NCBI GenBank assembly: GCA_030729695.1
Contig: JANQWV010000010.1
Location: 1-41,068, forward strand
Direction of reading: 5' to 3'
DNA length: 41,068 bases
Origin: Flavobacteriales bacterium
Lineage (GTDB): Bacteria; Bacteroidota; Bacteroidia; Flavobacteriales_D; Sanyastnellaceae
Shown: piece after piece, positions 9,539 to 18,726 of the stretch
How the letters are laid out: every line of letters begins with the position of its first letter
How positions within the stretch are numbered: position 1 is the first letter of the stretch
The notes under the pieces: model-generated
What the model was told of the DNA's origin: nothing
The model's database searches: none
What the model saw: the letters and a program-made list of their open reading frames with translations, nothing else
Program-made: the position numbers and the translations under genes

Positions 9539-10363
9539 TTATTTCTTTCTACGTTCTATGATAAATTTACTTGACGGCTTTTTGCTTTTGCGCGTCTTTA
9601 ATCCTTTAGCAGGCGTTCCTTTGCGTGATCTTGGGATACCTCCAGACTGACGTCCTTCACCACCACCCATCGGGTGATCCACCGGATTCATTGCAACACC
9701 ACGAACACGTGGACGACGACCTAACCAACGGCTTCTTCCTGCCTTACCTGAGCGAGTCAAGTTATGCTCTCCGTTTGAAACTGTTCCGATTGTAGCGATA
9801 CATTTCGCTAAAACCTTACGCGTTTCTCCTGAAGGAAGAGTAATGATAGCATATTCACCGTCACGAGCACTCAATTGTGCATATGAACCAGCGCTTCTTG
9901 CCATTGATCCACCTTTACCTGGACGCAACTCAATGTTGTGAATGACAGTTCCCAAAGGAATTTCACTCAAAGTCATTGCGTTTCCAATTTCAGGTGCACT
10001 TCCTGTTCCGCTTGAAAGCTTCATACCAACAGTTAAACCCGCAGGTGAAATGATGTAGCGCTTTTCTCCATCAGCGTATTCCACTAAAGCAATACGTGCT
10101 GAACGGTTTGGATCGTATTCGATTGTCATTACAGTACACTCGATACCGTGTTTATCTCTTTTGAAGTCGATAAGACGGTAGTTACGTTTGTGACCACCAC
10201 CAATCATGCGCATGGTGCGCTTTCCTTGGTTGTTACGTCCACCTGTCTTCTTTAATGTTACCACTAAAGGCTTATATGGACGGTCGGTCGTCAACTCTTC
10301 GAAAGTGGAAGCCACTTTGAAGCGAGTACCTGGAGTTACCGGATTTAATTTCTTAATGCCCAT
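9539..10363 (-). CDS. rplB: 50S ribosomal protein uL2
   Basis: Large core protein needed for subunit association and peptidyl transfer. It has 274 residues. An OB fold is followed by an SH3-like domain. The signature [14 protein letters not shown], which carries the conserved histidine near the peptidyl transferase centre, and the [16 protein letters not shown] and [13 protein letters not shown] stretches are all present. It is in the S10 segment, 11 bases after rplW. Confidence 0.98.
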   Translation of the reverse strand: MGIKKLNPVTPGTRFKVASTFEELTTDRPYKPLVVTLKKTGGRNNQGKRTMRMIGGGHKRNYRLIDFKRDKHGIECTVMTIEYDPNRSARIALVEYADGEKRYIISPAGLTVGMKLSSGTGSAPEIGNAMTLSEIPLGTVIHNIELRPGKGGSMARSAGSYAQLSARDGEYAIITLPSGETRKVLAKCIATIGTVSNGEHNLTRSGKAGRSRWLGRRPRVRGVAMNPVDHPMGGGEGRQSGGIPRSRKGTPAKGLKTRKSKKPSSKFIIERRKK

Positions 10364-10374
10364 TTCCTCTTCTG

Positions 10375-10668
10375 TTAGATGTTAGAATAAAAATCGATTG
10401 TCTCACCTGCAGCCAACTTCACGATAGCCTTCTTGTAGCTTGCGCTTCTTCCAGAAACAATACCTGCTTTTGTATAACGGAATTTGTTCTTACCGTCATA
10501 ACGAATAGTGTTGATTTGCATAACTGTCACACCGTAGTTTTTCTCGATTGCCTTCTTGATTTCAATCTTGTTAGCATCCAATGCTACCACGAAGCCGTAC
10601 TTGCCTTGCTTTTCTTGGATTCCGGTCATTTTCTCCGTAACCAATGGTCGAATAAGGATTTCGCTCAT
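10375..10668 (-). CDS. rplW: 50S ribosomal protein uL23
   Basis: Tunnel-exit protein and main docking site for trigger factor. It has 97 residues: [13 protein letters not shown] and [20 protein letters not shown] (in parts), with VNTIRYDGK-like [12 protein letters not shown] after it. Five bases separate it from rplD. Confidence 0.97.
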   Translation of the reverse strand: MSEILIRPLVTEKMTGIQEKQGKYGFVVALDANKIEIKKAIEKNYGVTVMQINTIRYDGKNKFRYTKAGIVSGRSASYKKAIVKLAAGETIDFYSNI

Positions 10669-10673
10669 GACAG

Positions 10674-11303
10674 TTATTTTTTAAGAATGTTAGTTACCAT
10701 TTCGTGTGCGTTACCTACGAAAACAACTTGGTGGCTGTTCATAATGTCGTAAGTATTCACCATGCTAGCGATTTGCACGTTAGCGCCCTGGATGTTACGA
10801 GAGCTTAAGTAAAGACTATCGTTTCTCTCTGGGATAAGGATAAGCGACTTGCGGCTGTTTAAAGAAAGATTCTTTAATACATTCAAAAACTCGCTTGTTT
10901 TTGGTTTATCGAAAGACAAAGCATCTACCAGCATAATACCGTTTTCTTTTGCCTTGTAGCTAAGAGCTGAAGCGCGAGCTAAACGTGTAGTACTTCTGTT
11001 AACTTTGATATCGTATGCTCTTGGACGTGGTCCGAAAACGCTACCCCCTTGACGGAACAACGGATTCTTTGCACTACCCTTACGAGCACCACCAGTACCT
11101 TTTTGCTTATGTAATTTCTTCGTAGAACCGTGAATCTCACCTCTGTGCTTAGTCTTGTGCGTTCCTGTGCGTTGAGCAGCTAGGTAACGTTTTACATCTA
11201 AGTAAATCGCGTGATCATTCGGTTCGATTCCGAATACTTCTGCGTCAAGTTCAACGGAACTTCCCGTCTTTTGACCTTGTATGTTGAATATATCCAGTTT
11301 CAT
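10674..11303 (-). CDS. rplD: 50S ribosomal protein uL4
   Basis: 50S protein whose internal loop reaches the exit tunnel. It has 209 residues. The loop region KQKGTGGARKGSAKNPLFRQ and GGSVFGPRPRAYDIKVN are diagnostic. In E. coli uL4 autoregulates the S10 operon through the rpsJ leader. Here rpsJ follows fusA by only about 14 bases, so no such leader is available (inference). It starts one base after rplC. Confidence 0.98.
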   Translation of the reverse strand: MKLDIFNIQGQKTGSSVELDAEVFGIEPNDHAIYLDVKRYLAAQRTGTHKTKHRGEIHGSTKKLHKQKGTGGARKGSAKNPLFRQGGSVFGPRPRAYDIKVNRSTTRLARASALSYKAKENGIMLVDALSFDKPKTSEFLNVLKNLSLNSRKSLILIPERNDSLYLSSRNIQGANVQIASMVNTYDIMNSHQVVFVGNAHEMVTNILKK

Positions 11304-11304
11304 A

Positions 11305-11925
11305 TTACTTCACGATATAAACGGTTGAACCATTGTAACCAGGGATTGCACCTTTAACGAGAATCAAATTCTCATCAGCCAATACCTTAATTACCTCTAA
11401 ATTTTGCAAAGTGCGTTGGTTTCCACCGGTACGACCTGCCATGCGCATTCCCTTGAATACACGTGATGGATCTGATGATGCTCCTAACGAACCTGGTGCA
11501 CGTAAACGGTTGTGTTGACCGTGTGTGCTTTCTCCTACCCCACTGAAACCATGGCGCTTTACAACACCTTGGAATCCTTTTCCTTTTGACGTTCCAATCA
11601 CATCTACGTTTTCACCTTCGGTAAATAACTCTGTGATTGTTACAACATCACCTAAGTTCTTATCTGTTTCGAAGTCGTGGAACTCTGCGATAAAACGCTT
11701 TGGAGTTGTTCCTGCCTTTTTGAAGTGACCTTGCATTGGCTTAGAAGTATTCTTTTCCTTCTTTTCGCCATATGCTAGCTGAACAGCGGTATAACCGTCC
11801 TTTTCCAAGGTTCTTACTTGGGTCACTACACATGGACCAGCTTCTATCACTGTGCATGGGATGTTTTTCCCAGCGGCACTGTAGACGCTAGTCATACCGA
11901 TTTTTTTACCAATTATGCCTGGCAT
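11305..11925 (-). CDS. rplC: 50S ribosomal protein uL3
   Basis: Assembly-initiating 50S protein near the peptidyl transferase centre. It has 206 residues: [20 protein letters not shown], the central [19 protein letters not shown] and [19 protein letters not shown]. The Gln in the HGQHN motif corresponds to the residue methylated in E. coli. It lies 19 bases after rpsJ. Confidence 0.98.
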   Translation of the reverse strand: MPGIIGKKIGMTSVYSAAGKNIPCTVIEAGPCVVTQVRTLEKDGYTAVQLAYGEKKEKNTSKPMQGHFKKAGTTPKRFIAEFHDFETDKNLGDVVTITELFTEGENVDVIGTSKGKGFQGVVKRHGFSGVGESTHGQHNRLRAPGSLGASSDPSRVFKGMRMAGRTGGNQRTLQNLEVIKVLADENLILVKGAIPGYNGSTVYIVK

Positions 11926-11944
11926 GTGTCTGTGTATTTAATTG

Positions 11945-12250
11945 TTAAACTTTGATTTCTACTTCTACTCCGCTAGGCAATTCTAGCTTCATTAATGCAT
12001 CTACAGTTTTCGATGAAGAGCTGTAAATGTCTAGCAAACGCTTGTACGAGTTCAATTCGAACTGTTCACGTGCCTTCTTGTTCACGTGTGGTGAACGAAG
12101 AACAGTGTAAATGCGCTTGTGTGTTGGCAACGGAATTGGTCCGTTTACAACAGCCCCGGTAGACTTCACAGTCTTCACAATTTTCTCAGCAGACTTGTCT
12201 ACTAAGTTGTGATCGTAGGACTTTAATTTGATTCTAATCTTTTGAGCCAT
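11945..12250 (-). CDS. rpsJ: 30S ribosomal protein uS10 (NusE)
   Basis: 30S head protein that also acts as NusE in transcription antitermination. It has 101 residues: [40 protein letters not shown] and [15 protein letters not shown] are signatures. It follows fusA directly with a 14-base gap. tuf, which separates the two genes in many bacteria, is not here. Confidence 0.98.
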   Translation of the reverse strand: MAQKIRIKLKSYDHNLVDKSAEKIVKTVKSTGAVVNGPIPLPTHKRIYTVLRSPHVNKKAREQFELNSYKRLLDIYSSSSKTVDALMKLELPSGVEVEIKV

Positions 12251-12264
12251 CTAGGTTCTATATA

Positions 12265-14367
12265 TTATGCGTTTTTGCCTTTTGCTTTTGCTATTACTAC
12301 TTCAGCTACGTTGTTAGGAGCTGGAGCGTAGTTGTTGAATTCCATTGATGAAGTTGCACGTCCAGAAGTAATTGTACGAAGATCAGTTACATATCCGAAC
12401 ATCTCAGACAATGGAACTTTACCACTAATTACTGTTGCCCCGCTACGCTCGCTTGTTCCTTCAATCATACCACGACGCTTGTTCAAGTCACCGATAACAT
12501 CACCCATGTTTTCTGATGGAGTAACGATTTCAAGTTTCATGATTGGCTCAAGAATGATTGGCTTACACTTAGGAGCAGCCTCACGGAACGCCATCTTAGC
12601 ACACAATTCGAAAGAAAGTGCATCCGAGTCAACCGCGTGGAAAGATCCGTCATTCAATTCAACTTTCATTGTATCGATGTTGTAACCTGCCAACACACCG
12701 TTGATCATTGCTTCTTTAAATCCTTTTTCAATAGAAGGGATAAATTCACGAGGAATGTTACCACCTTTAATGTTGTTGATGAACACCAATCCTGACTTCT
12801 CTGGATCATCGTTTGGTCCGATATTGATAACAATATCTGCAAACTTACCACGACCACCTGATTGCTTCTTGTAAACTTCTCTGTGGTTTGAAGCAGCTGT
12901 GATAGCTTCTTTGTAAGATACTTGAGGTGCACCTTGATTACACTCAACTTTAAACTCACGACGAAGACGATCGATGATAATTTCCAAGTGCAACTCACCC
13001 ATACCCGAGATTACTGTTTGACCAGTCTCTTCGTCAGTTCTTACACGGAACGTTGGATCTTCTTCAGCCAATTTAGCTAAAGCCATACCTAACTTATCAC
13101 TGTCTGCTTGCGTCTTAGGCTCGACAGCCAAACCGATTACAGGCTCCGGGAATACCATAGACTCAAGAACGATTGGGTGCTTTTCGTCACACAAAGTATC
13201 TCCTGTCTTGATATCTTTAAAACCTACAACCGCTCCGATATCACCAGCACCTAAAACTTCAATTGGATTTTGCTTATTCGCGTGCATTTGGAAGATACGA
13301 GAGATACGCTCTTTGTTTCCGCTGCGCGCATTCAAAACGTATGAACCTGCATCTAATTTACCACTGTATGCACGAGTGAATGCTAAACGTCCTACGAATG
13401 GGTCAGTTGCAATCTTAAATGCTAAGCCCGCAAACGGCTCATCCATAGATGGCTTACGGCTAAGCTCTTCTCCAGTATCAGGGTGTGTTCCGGTGATACT
13501 TTCTTTATCAAGTGGTGATGGCATTAATTCCATAACCAAATCCAACATTGTTTGAACTCCTTTGTTTTTGAAAGAAGAACCACAAACCATTGGAACAATC
13601 TTCATATCGATAACCGCTTTACGAAGTGCGTCAAGAATTTCACGCTCAGTCATGCTGTTTGGATCTTCGAAGAATTTCTCCATCAAAGACTCATCGTATT
13701 CAGCAACTGCTTCAAGAAGTTTCTCACGGTACTCTAAAGCCTCATCCATCATGTCAGCAGGAATATCTACCTCTTGGTAAGTCATTCCTTTGTCATGCTC
13801 ATTCCAAATCATTCCGCGGAAGTTGATCAAATCAACTACCCCTTTGAAATCATCTTCAGCACCGATAGGTAATTGCAATGGAACTGCATTACTACCTAAC
13901 ATTTCTTTCACCTGCTTAACAACGTTTAAGAAGTCAGCACCTTGGCGGTCCATTTTGTTAACGAAACCAATACGAGCAACATTGTAGTTGTTCGCTAAAC
14001 GCCAGTTTGTTTCTGATTGTGGTTCAACACCATCAACTGCAGAGAACAAGAACACCAAACCATCCAATACACGCAATGAACGGTTTACCTCAACGGTAAA
14101 GTCAACGTGACCTGGAGTATCAATGATGTTAATATGATAAGGTTGGTTGCGGTATGTCCAACTAACTGTAGTAGCTGCAGAAGTGATAGTAATACCACGC
14201 TCCTGCTCTTGTGCCATCCAGTCCATTGTAGCCGCACCATCGTGAACTTCTCCAATCTTGTGGTTTACACCAGCATAGTAAAGGATACGCTCAGTAGTTG
14301 TTGTCTTACCCGCATCAATGTGGGCAGCAATTCCGATATTTCTTGTATATAAAAGGTCGCGTGACAT
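12265..14367 (-). CDS. fusA: Elongation factor G
   Basis: Translational GTPase for tRNA-mRNA translocation and, with RRF, ribosome recycling. It has 700 residues. The GTPase motifs are complete: G1 AHIDAGKT (15-22), G2 RGIT (57-60), G3 DTPGHVDF (83-90) and G4 NKMD (137-140). Domain II-V features follow, including [10 protein letters not shown] and the domain [19 protein letters not shown] segment. The canonical str-operon position between rpsG and rpsJ marks it as the main EF-G rather than a paralogue. Confidence 0.98.
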   Translation of the reverse strand: MSRDLLYTRNIGIAAHIDAGKTTTTERILYYAGVNHKIGEVHDGAATMDWMAQEQERGITITSAATTVSWTYRNQPYHINIIDTPGHVDFTVEVNRSLRVLDGLVFLFSAVDGVEPQSETNWRLANNYNVARIGFVNKMDRQGADFLNVVKQVKEMLGSNAVPLQLPIGAEDDFKGVVDLINFRGMIWNEHDKGMTYQEVDIPADMMDEALEYREKLLEAVAEYDESLMEKFFEDPNSMTEREILDALRKAVIDMKIVPMVCGSSFKNKGVQTMLDLVMELMPSPLDKESITGTHPDTGEELSRKPSMDEPFAGLAFKIATDPFVGRLAFTRAYSGKLDAGSYVLNARSGNKERISRIFQMHANKQNPIEVLGAGDIGAVVGFKDIKTGDTLCDEKHPIVLESMVFPEPVIGLAVEPKTQADSDKLGMALAKLAEEDPTFRVRTDEETGQTVISGMGELHLEIIIDRLRREFKVECNQGAPQVSYKEAITAASNHREVYKKQSGGRGKFADIVINIGPNDDPEKSGLVFINNIKGGNIPREFIPSIEKGFKEAMINGVLAGYNIDTMKVELNDGSFHAVDSDALSFELCAKMAFREAAPKCKPIILEPIMKLEIVTPSENMGDVIGDLNKRRGMIEGTSERSGATVISGKVPLSEMFGYVTDLRTITSGRATSSMEFNNYAPAPNNVAEVVIAKAKGKNA

Positions 14368-14386
14368 GCTTTTTTCTTTATCTTAA

Positions 14387-14854
14387 TTAGAAACGGAAAT
14401 GTGAGAATGCTTTGTTCGCTTCAGCCATTCTGTGAACGTCTTCTTTCTTTTTGAAAGCAGAACCTTCACCCTTTGACGCAGCAACGATTTCGTTAGCTAA
14501 CTTCTCAGCCATGCTCTTCTCGTTTCTCTTGCGAGAATATCCGATCAACCATTTCATAGCCATTGAATTCTTACGATCTTCACGAATTGGTGAAGGAATT
14601 TGGAAGGTTGCTCCTCCTACACGACGGCTTCTAACCTCAACCGCTGGTGTAACGTTCTCTAACGCCTTCTTCCAAATCTCTAATCCATCTTCGCTAGTCT
14701 TAGTGGCTACGCGATCGATTGCATCATAAAAGATTGAAAAGGCTACCCCTTTCTTTCCTTGAAGCATTAAATTATTGACAAACTTCGTTACAGTAACCTC
14801 GTTGAACTTAGGATCTGGAAGTACCGCAATTTTTTTGGCTTTTCTTCTTCTCAT
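14387..14854 (-). CDS. rpsG: 30S ribosomal protein uS7
   Basis: Primary assembly protein of the 30S head, contacting E-site tRNA. It has 155 residues: [53 protein letters not shown] and the C-terminal [15 protein letters not shown]. It is between rpsL (21-base gap) and fusA (19-base gap). Confidence 0.98.
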   Translation of the reverse strand: MRRRKAKKIAVLPDPKFNEVTVTKFVNNLMLQGKKGVAFSIFYDAIDRVATKTSEDGLEIWKKALENVTPAVEVRSRRVGGATFQIPSPIREDRKNSMAMKWLIGYSRKRNEKSMAEKLANEIVAASKGEGSAFKKKEDVHRMAEANKAFSHFRF

Positions 14855-14875
14855 TGCAAGATATTCTTAATGCGA

Positions 14876-15256
14876 TTATTTTTTAACTTTTGGACGCTTG
14901 GTACCATACTTAGATCTTCTTTGACCACGACCGTTAACACCGGCAGTGTCCAAAGCACCACGAACAATGTGGTAACGAACCCCTGGTAAATCTTTCACAC
15001 GACCACCACGAACCAATACAATGCTATGCTCTTGTAGGTTGTGTCCTTCACCACCGATATATGCGATGATCTCAAAACCGTTCGTTAAACGAACCTTAGC
15101 AACCTTACGTAATGCTGAGTTTGGTTTCTTAGGAGTAGTTGTGTACACTTTAGTACAAACCCCACGACGCTGTGGACATGAGGTTAAGGCAGCTGATTTG
15201 CTGCGGTAGGTCTTTGGTTCGCGACCCTTTTTAATTAACTGTTGAACTGTTGGCAT
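14876..15256 (-). CDS. rpsL: 30S ribosomal protein uS12
   Basis: Decoding-centre protein. It has 126 residues, starting [15 protein letters not shown]. The region [18 protein letters not shown] holds the two lysines (43 and 44) that match the streptomycin-relevant pair, both wild type, and [13 protein letters not shown] holds the conserved aspartate. It is the first gene of the long operon. A purine-rich AAGGAA lies 11 bases before the ATG, a poorly spaced possible ribosome-binding site. Its promoter is at 15322-15351. Confidence 0.98.
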   Translation of the reverse strand: MPTVQQLIKKGREPKTYRSKSAALTSCPQRRGVCTKVYTTTPKKPNSALRKVAKVRLTNGFEIIAYIGGEGHNLQEHSIVLVRGGRVKDLPGVRYHIVRGALDTAGVNGRGQRRSKYGTKRPKVKK

Positions 15257-15321
15257 TGTTATGTAAGTTCCTTTATTTCACTATTTTTAATTCGAGTACA
15301 CGACTCGGAAAATTCGGGGTG

Positions 15322-15351
15322 CAAATGTACATCATGAATTGTTATTCACAA
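15322..15351 (-). promoter_or_regulatory. Promoter of the str-S10-spc ribosomal operon
   Basis: On the minus strand the -33 element TTG (15349-15351, in the context CTTGTG) is followed by exactly 19 bases and the -7 element TACATTTG (15322-15329). This fits the Bacteroidota primary-sigma consensus TTG-N19-TAnnTTTG perfectly. It predicts a transcript start near 15315 and a leader of about 60 bases before rpsL. An 8-base inverted repeat overlaps the -33 element (separate entry). Confidence 0.85.
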
Positions 15352-15365
15352 GCACTATTGTGAAT
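15344..15365. repeat. Inverted repeat over the -33 element of the rpsL promoter
   Basis: Perfect arms ATTCACAA (15344-15351) and TTGTGAAT (15358-15365) are separated by six bases. The left arm contains the TTG of the -33 element. A further TGAAT at 15335-15339 also matches ATTCA at 15344-15348, so three half-sites lie in a row. The position suggests an operator. A T-rich run follows on the plus strand, but no plus-strand gene precedes it, so a terminator role is unlikely. Confidence 0.5.
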
Positions 15366-15500
15366 TTCTTTTTAAAAAAAATCTGATAGGTGGTTAACAT
15401 GTTGATTTTCAATTTAAAAAATATGAGCCAAGGCCCGATTTTTTTTTGATAAAAACAGCTGGAACGCCCATTTTTTCATTTTTTTTCGCTCGGAAACCCA

Positions 15501-16634
15501 TCACGCGTTGAAAAATGACTTCACGTTATCGACGATAAATTCCAGTTCTTCAGAAGTCATTTCCGTATGAATTGGGAGCGATAAAACTTCGCTAGATAAA
15601 CGCTCGCTAATTGGCATTGATCCTTTCGGGTATCTGTCATTCTCGAAGGCCTTTTGAAAATGTAACGGAAGAGGATAATAAATCATGCTTGGCACTCCCC
15701 TCTCCTCCAGATGAGACCTCAAAGCATCTCTTTTCCCATTGAGTACGCGCAAGGTGTACTGGTGAAAAACGTGGGTACCTGTAGCAATTCGATTGGGCGT
15801 CATTAGTCCTTCTGAACCCACCAATGCCTTGTCGTAATAGTCAGCAACAGTTCTTCTAGATTCTGCATATCTATTCAAATGCTTCAGCTTAATATCTAAA
15901 ATAGCCGCCTGCATGGTATCTAAACGAGAGTTTACACCGATTACATCGTGATAATAACGTACTTTTTGACCGTGGTTCGCAATCATGCGCAAATTGGCCG
16001 CAAGTTCATCGTTGTTGGTGAACAACGCACCACCATCTCCGTAGCATCCCAAATTTTTAGATGGGAAAAAGCTCGTGCAGCCAATATCTCCTATGGTTCC
16101 TAAAGCTGCAGATTCGCCATTCGATAATTGATAGGTTGCGCCCAATGCTTGAGCGGTATCTTCAATTACAAACAAATTATGTCTACGCGCAATATCCATG
16201 ATCGCGTTCATGTCCGCGCCTTGTCCAAACAAATGAACCGGCACAATAGCCTTCGTTTTTGGGGTTATCGCCTTTTCAATCTCTGCTGGATCTATTGTAA
16301 AATCAAACTCCTTGGCTTCAACCAAAATTGGAACTAATCCCAACAATGCCATTACCTCTGCTGTTGCTACGTAAGTGAATGAAGCTGTTATTACCTCATC
16401 TCCGGGTTTTAAACCCAATCCCATCATTGCTATTTGCAAGGCGTCTGTTCCGTTGGCGCACGGAATGACGTGCTTGATATTCAAATAGCTCTCGAGGTTA
16501 TTTTGAAATGATTTCACTTCTGCACCATTTATAAAATTCGCATTGGTCATGACATTTACAACCGCTGTGTCTATTTCTGGTTTAATCTTCAAGTATTGTT
16601 TCTTGAGATCAACCATTTGGATATTTGTTGACAT
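15501..16634 (-). CDS. DegT/DnrJ/EryC1/StrS-family sugar aminotransferase
   Basis: PLP-dependent enzyme of the type that transfers an amino group to a keto-sugar nucleotide for surface glycans. It has 377 residues from the chosen start MSTNIQMVDLKKQY. Family markers are CANGTDALQIAM, PGDEVITASFTYVATAE, VPVHLFGQGADM, the VIEDTAQALGA aspartate that contacts the PLP pyridine, and Lys193 in FFPSKNLGCYGDGGA as the Schiff-base lysine. A longer frame reaches 16733, but it would overlap the divergent gene and its promoter, and the extra residues lack family similarity. A -7 element TAATTTTG at 16655-16662 supports the shorter start. The exact sugar substrate is unknown; adjacency to kdtA suggests LPS or O-antigen. 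Confidence 0.9.
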   Translation of the reverse strand: MSTNIQMVDLKKQYLKIKPEIDTAVVNVMTNANFINGAEVKSFQNNLESYLNIKHVIPCANGTDALQIAMMGLGLKPGDEVITASFTYVATAEVMALLGLVPILVEAKEFDFTIDPAEIEKAITPKTKAIVPVHLFGQGADMNAIMDIARRHNLFVIEDTAQALGATYQLSNGESAALGTIGDIGCTSFFPSKNLGCYGDGGALFTNNDELAANLRMIANHGQKVRYYHDVIGVNSRLDTMQAAILDIKLKHLNRYAESRRTVADYYDKALVGSEGLMTPNRIATGTHVFHQYTLRVLNGKRDALRSHLEERGVPSMIYYPLPLHFQKAFENDRYPKGSMPISERLSSEVLSLPIHTEMTSEELEFIVDNVKSFFNA

Positions 16635-16654
16635 GTATTGAAATTTAAGGGCAA

Positions 16655-16662
16655 CAAAATTA
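16655..16662 (-). promoter_or_regulatory. Probable -7 element for the aminotransferase gene
   Basis: TAATTTTG on the minus strand matches TAnnTTTG exactly and lies 20 bases before the chosen ATG. No clear TTG is found 19 bases upstream (TTA instead), so the promoter is weaker than that of rpsL. It overlaps the -33 zone of the divergent promoter at 16689-16696. Confidence 0.45.
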
Positions 16663-16688
16663 AGCTTTAGTTTCCAATCAATAACATT

Positions 16689-16696
16689 TACTTTCG
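16689..16696 (+). promoter_or_regulatory. Probable -7 element for the outer-membrane protein/kdtA pair
   Basis: TACTTTCG is one base from TAnnTTTG and ends four bases before the ATG at 16701. If used with usual spacing, transcription would begin at or next to the start codon, giving a leaderless or nearly leaderless mRNA. Confidence 0.4.
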
Positions 16697-16700
16697 CAGT

Positions 16701-17453
16701 ATGAAGAAACTCACACTCCTTGCTTTTTGGCAACTGGCTTGCTTCGTTTCATTCGGACAATGGCAAGTGCGTGATTCGTCGCTATTCAATCCACATGTTA
16801 CCGTTGGTTACGGGTACTCCGCTCCTGGTGGTGATTTAGCCAATAGATTCGGGAACAACGGGAGCCTCGAAGTCGGATTTCACATTAAGGATAAGAAAAA
16901 CTGGTACTACGGCGTTCAATTTAATTACCTCTTTGGAAACAAAGTCCACGAGCCAAATTTGCTCAGTAATCTCTTGACCTCACGTGGCGAAATTCTCGAC
17001 GAGCAAGGACAAATTGCAACTATGTTCATTCAACAAAGAGGATTCAATGTTTTTCTTCAAGGGGGGAAATTGCTACCGATAATCGGTCCAAATCAGAACT
17101 CTGGACTTCTTATCACCTTTGGTGTTGGACTGCTTCAACACAAAATAAGATTGGAACATCAGGAAGCGAAGATTACACAGCTTGAAGGTGATTACTTGAA
17201 AGGCTATGACCGATTAACCAACGGCCTTTCGTTAAATCAATTTGTTGGATATTATCACCTGAGTAACAACCGACTAATAAACTTCTACGTTGGCGCTCAA
17301 GCAACCGAAGGCTTCACGCAAAGCAGAAGGGAATGGAATCTCGACACCCAAACGCAAGACACTGAAAAAAGATTGGACATGCTGTTTGGTTTGCGTGCAG
17401 GTTGGATATTAAACCTCTACCAACGTGCTCCAAACGATTTCTATATCTACTAA
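16701..17453 (+). CDS. Predicted outer-membrane beta-barrel-like protein
   Basis: 250 residues. A signal peptide is clear (MKKLTLLAFWQLACFVSFG, then QWQVRDS). The mature part has alternating aromatic/glycine strands such as HVTVGYGYSAPGG, WYYGVQFNYLFGN, LLITFGVGLLQHKI and INFYVGAQATEGF, ending with an aromatic IY, which fits a small barrel of the outer membrane. I do not recognise a named family. The stop TAA is one codon from the kdtA start in the same frame, so the two genes are tightly coupled; a role at the envelope linked to LPS is an inference from this only. Confidence 0.8.
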   Translation: MKKLTLLAFWQLACFVSFGQWQVRDSSLFNPHVTVGYGYSAPGGDLANRFGNNGSLEVGFHIKDKKNWYYGVQFNYLFGNKVHEPNLLSNLLTSRGEILDEQGQIATMFIQQRGFNVFLQGGKLLPIIGPNQNSGLLITFGVGLLQHKIRLEHQEAKITQLEGDYLKGYDRLTNGLSLNQFVGYYHLSNNRLINFYVGAQATEGFTQSRREWNLDTQTQDTEKRLDMLFGLRAGWILNLYQRAPNDFYIY

Positions 17454-17456
17454 ATC

Positions 17457-18695
17457 ATGTTCCGATTTTTCTATTCGATTGTTTGGCAATTCATTGGAAT
17501 AATTCTTCCATTTATAGGATTATTCAACACGAAAATTCGAATTGGAAATAAAGGAAGAAGGGCTTCAATTTCCACATTAAAAAATTGGCGCAATGCACTT
17601 CCAACTGACTCTGAAATCATTTGGTTCCATTGCGCTTCGCTGGGGGAATTTGAACAAGGAAGACCCGTGATGGAAGCACTCAAAACTAGAAATCCAAAAG
17701 TTCTCATTGCTCTCACTTTTTTCTCTCCTTCCGGATATGAAGTTCGAAAGAACTATACTGGTGCTGATTGGATCGGATATCTTCCACTTGACACTTACTT
17801 CAACGCTAAAAAATTCGTTCGAATACTCAATCCTTCTCAAGCCTTTTTTGTGAAGTATGAATTCTGGACGAATTACTTTTTGAATTTGAAAAACAACGGG
17901 GTAAAGTTGTTTTGCATTTCAGTTATCATGCGTGAAGAACAACGATTTTTCAAATGGTACGGATTTATCTGGAAGCCAACACTGAAAGCGGTTACACACT
18001 TTTTCGTTCAAAACGAAAACACGCAAAAGCTTCTTCAGAAAATCAAATTTAATAACGTTATCGTTTCCGGAGATACTCGTTTCGATCGCGTTTTGAAAAT
18101 AGCGAATTCGTCTAAAGATTTGAGCTGGTTAACTTCATTCAAACAACATGAATTTCTTGTTGTTCTTGGGTCGAGTTATACGGAAGAAGAATCGCTCATG
18201 GCTATGCTCCTTCAGCGCGTGAACAATTTAAAAGTTTGCGTTGTACCACATGAAATTCACAGCCGTAGAATTCAAGAATCGATTGCTCGTTTCGAGAAAT
18301 TTGGAGTGGTTTTGCTCTCTTCCTTTCAACCAGAAAAAAACAATGAAGCACGAGTTTTAATAGTGGATTCAATTGGCATGCTTTCGTCTATTTATTTTCA
18401 AGCTAACGCCGTTGTTCTAGGAGGTGGATTCGGGAAGGGTTTACACAACTCGTTGGAGATTGCTGTTTACGGAGTTCCCATGGCCTTTGGACCGAATCAC
18501 ACCAAATTTCAAGAGGCGGTTGACCTGGTTAAAAATGGCGCAGCCTTTTCGGTTGAAAGTCTTGAGGAACTCTCTTCGTTTATTGAACATTGTCATTACG
18601 AAAACGTTATTCCGAACGTTGGAAAAAAATACGTTTCAGATCATGCCGGAGCGACTTCTGCAATTTTAAAAGGAATAGAAAAATACAGCGCGTAG
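17457..18695 (+). CDS. kdtA: 3-deoxy-D-manno-octulosonic acid (Kdo) transferase
   Basis: Transfers Kdo from CMP-Kdo to lipid A precursor at the inner face of the cytoplasmic membrane (also called WaaA). It has 412 residues: an N-terminal membrane anchor (about residues 4-24), an N-terminal Rossmann half with FHCASLGEFEQGRPV in which Glu64 matches the catalytic glutamate, and a C-terminal half with VLGSSYTEEE, VPHEIHSRRI and the donor-binding GGGFGKGLHNSLEIA and FGPNHTKF. The family is of normal length. Together with the upstream aminotransferase it forms a small LPS-related block. Confidence 0.95.
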   Translation: MFRFFYSIVWQFIGIILPFIGLFNTKIRIGNKGRRASISTLKNWRNALPTDSEIIWFHCASLGEFEQGRPVMEALKTRNPKVLIALTFFSPSGYEVRKNYTGADWIGYLPLDTYFNAKKFVRILNPSQAFFVKYEFWTNYFLNLKNNGVKLFCISVIMREEQRFFKWYGFIWKPTLKAVTHFFVQNENTQKLLQKIKFNNVIVSGDTRFDRVLKIANSSKDLSWLTSFKQHEFLVVLGSSYTEEESLMAMLLQRVNNLKVCVVPHEIHSRRIQESIARFEKFGVVLLSSFQPEKNNEARVLIVDSIGMLSSIYFQANAVVLGGGFGKGLHNSLEIAVYGVPMAFGPNHTKFQEAVDLVKNGAAFSVESLEELSSFIEHCHYENVIPNVGKKYVSDHAGATSAILKGIEKYSA

Positions 18696-18701
18696 GATAC
18701 G

Positions 18702-18709
18702 TATCTTTG
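18702..18709 (+). promoter_or_regulatory. Probable -7 element for ettA
   Basis: TATCTTTG matches TAnnTTTG exactly and ends 17 bases before the ettA ATG, predicting a leader of about ten bases. No TTG is seen at the expected -33 distance, which lies inside the 3' end of kdtA. Confidence 0.45.
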
Positions 18710-18726
18710 CTGCTCAATTTTCAACT

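Larger units (their letters stand above)
15257..15500. other. Intergenic region between rpsL and the aminotransferase gene
   Basis: A 244-base AT-rich stretch. It holds the rpsL leader (with a 5-base stem CGAGT/ACTCG at 15293-15307), the operon promoter, its palindrome, and then a T- and A-rich stretch (15366-15500) next to the 3' end of the aminotransferase gene. No convincing terminator for the latter gene and no ORF was seen in it. Confidence 0.6.

Noticed and set aside
15400-15500. Terminator after the aminotransferase gene
   Set aside because: The stretch is rich in A and T, but I found no stem of more than three or four pairs followed by a T-run on the minus strand.
16635-16733. N-terminal extension of the aminotransferase by 33 residues
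   Set aside because: It covers the promoter and start of the divergent gene, has no family similarity, and a good start with an upstream -7 element exists at 16634.
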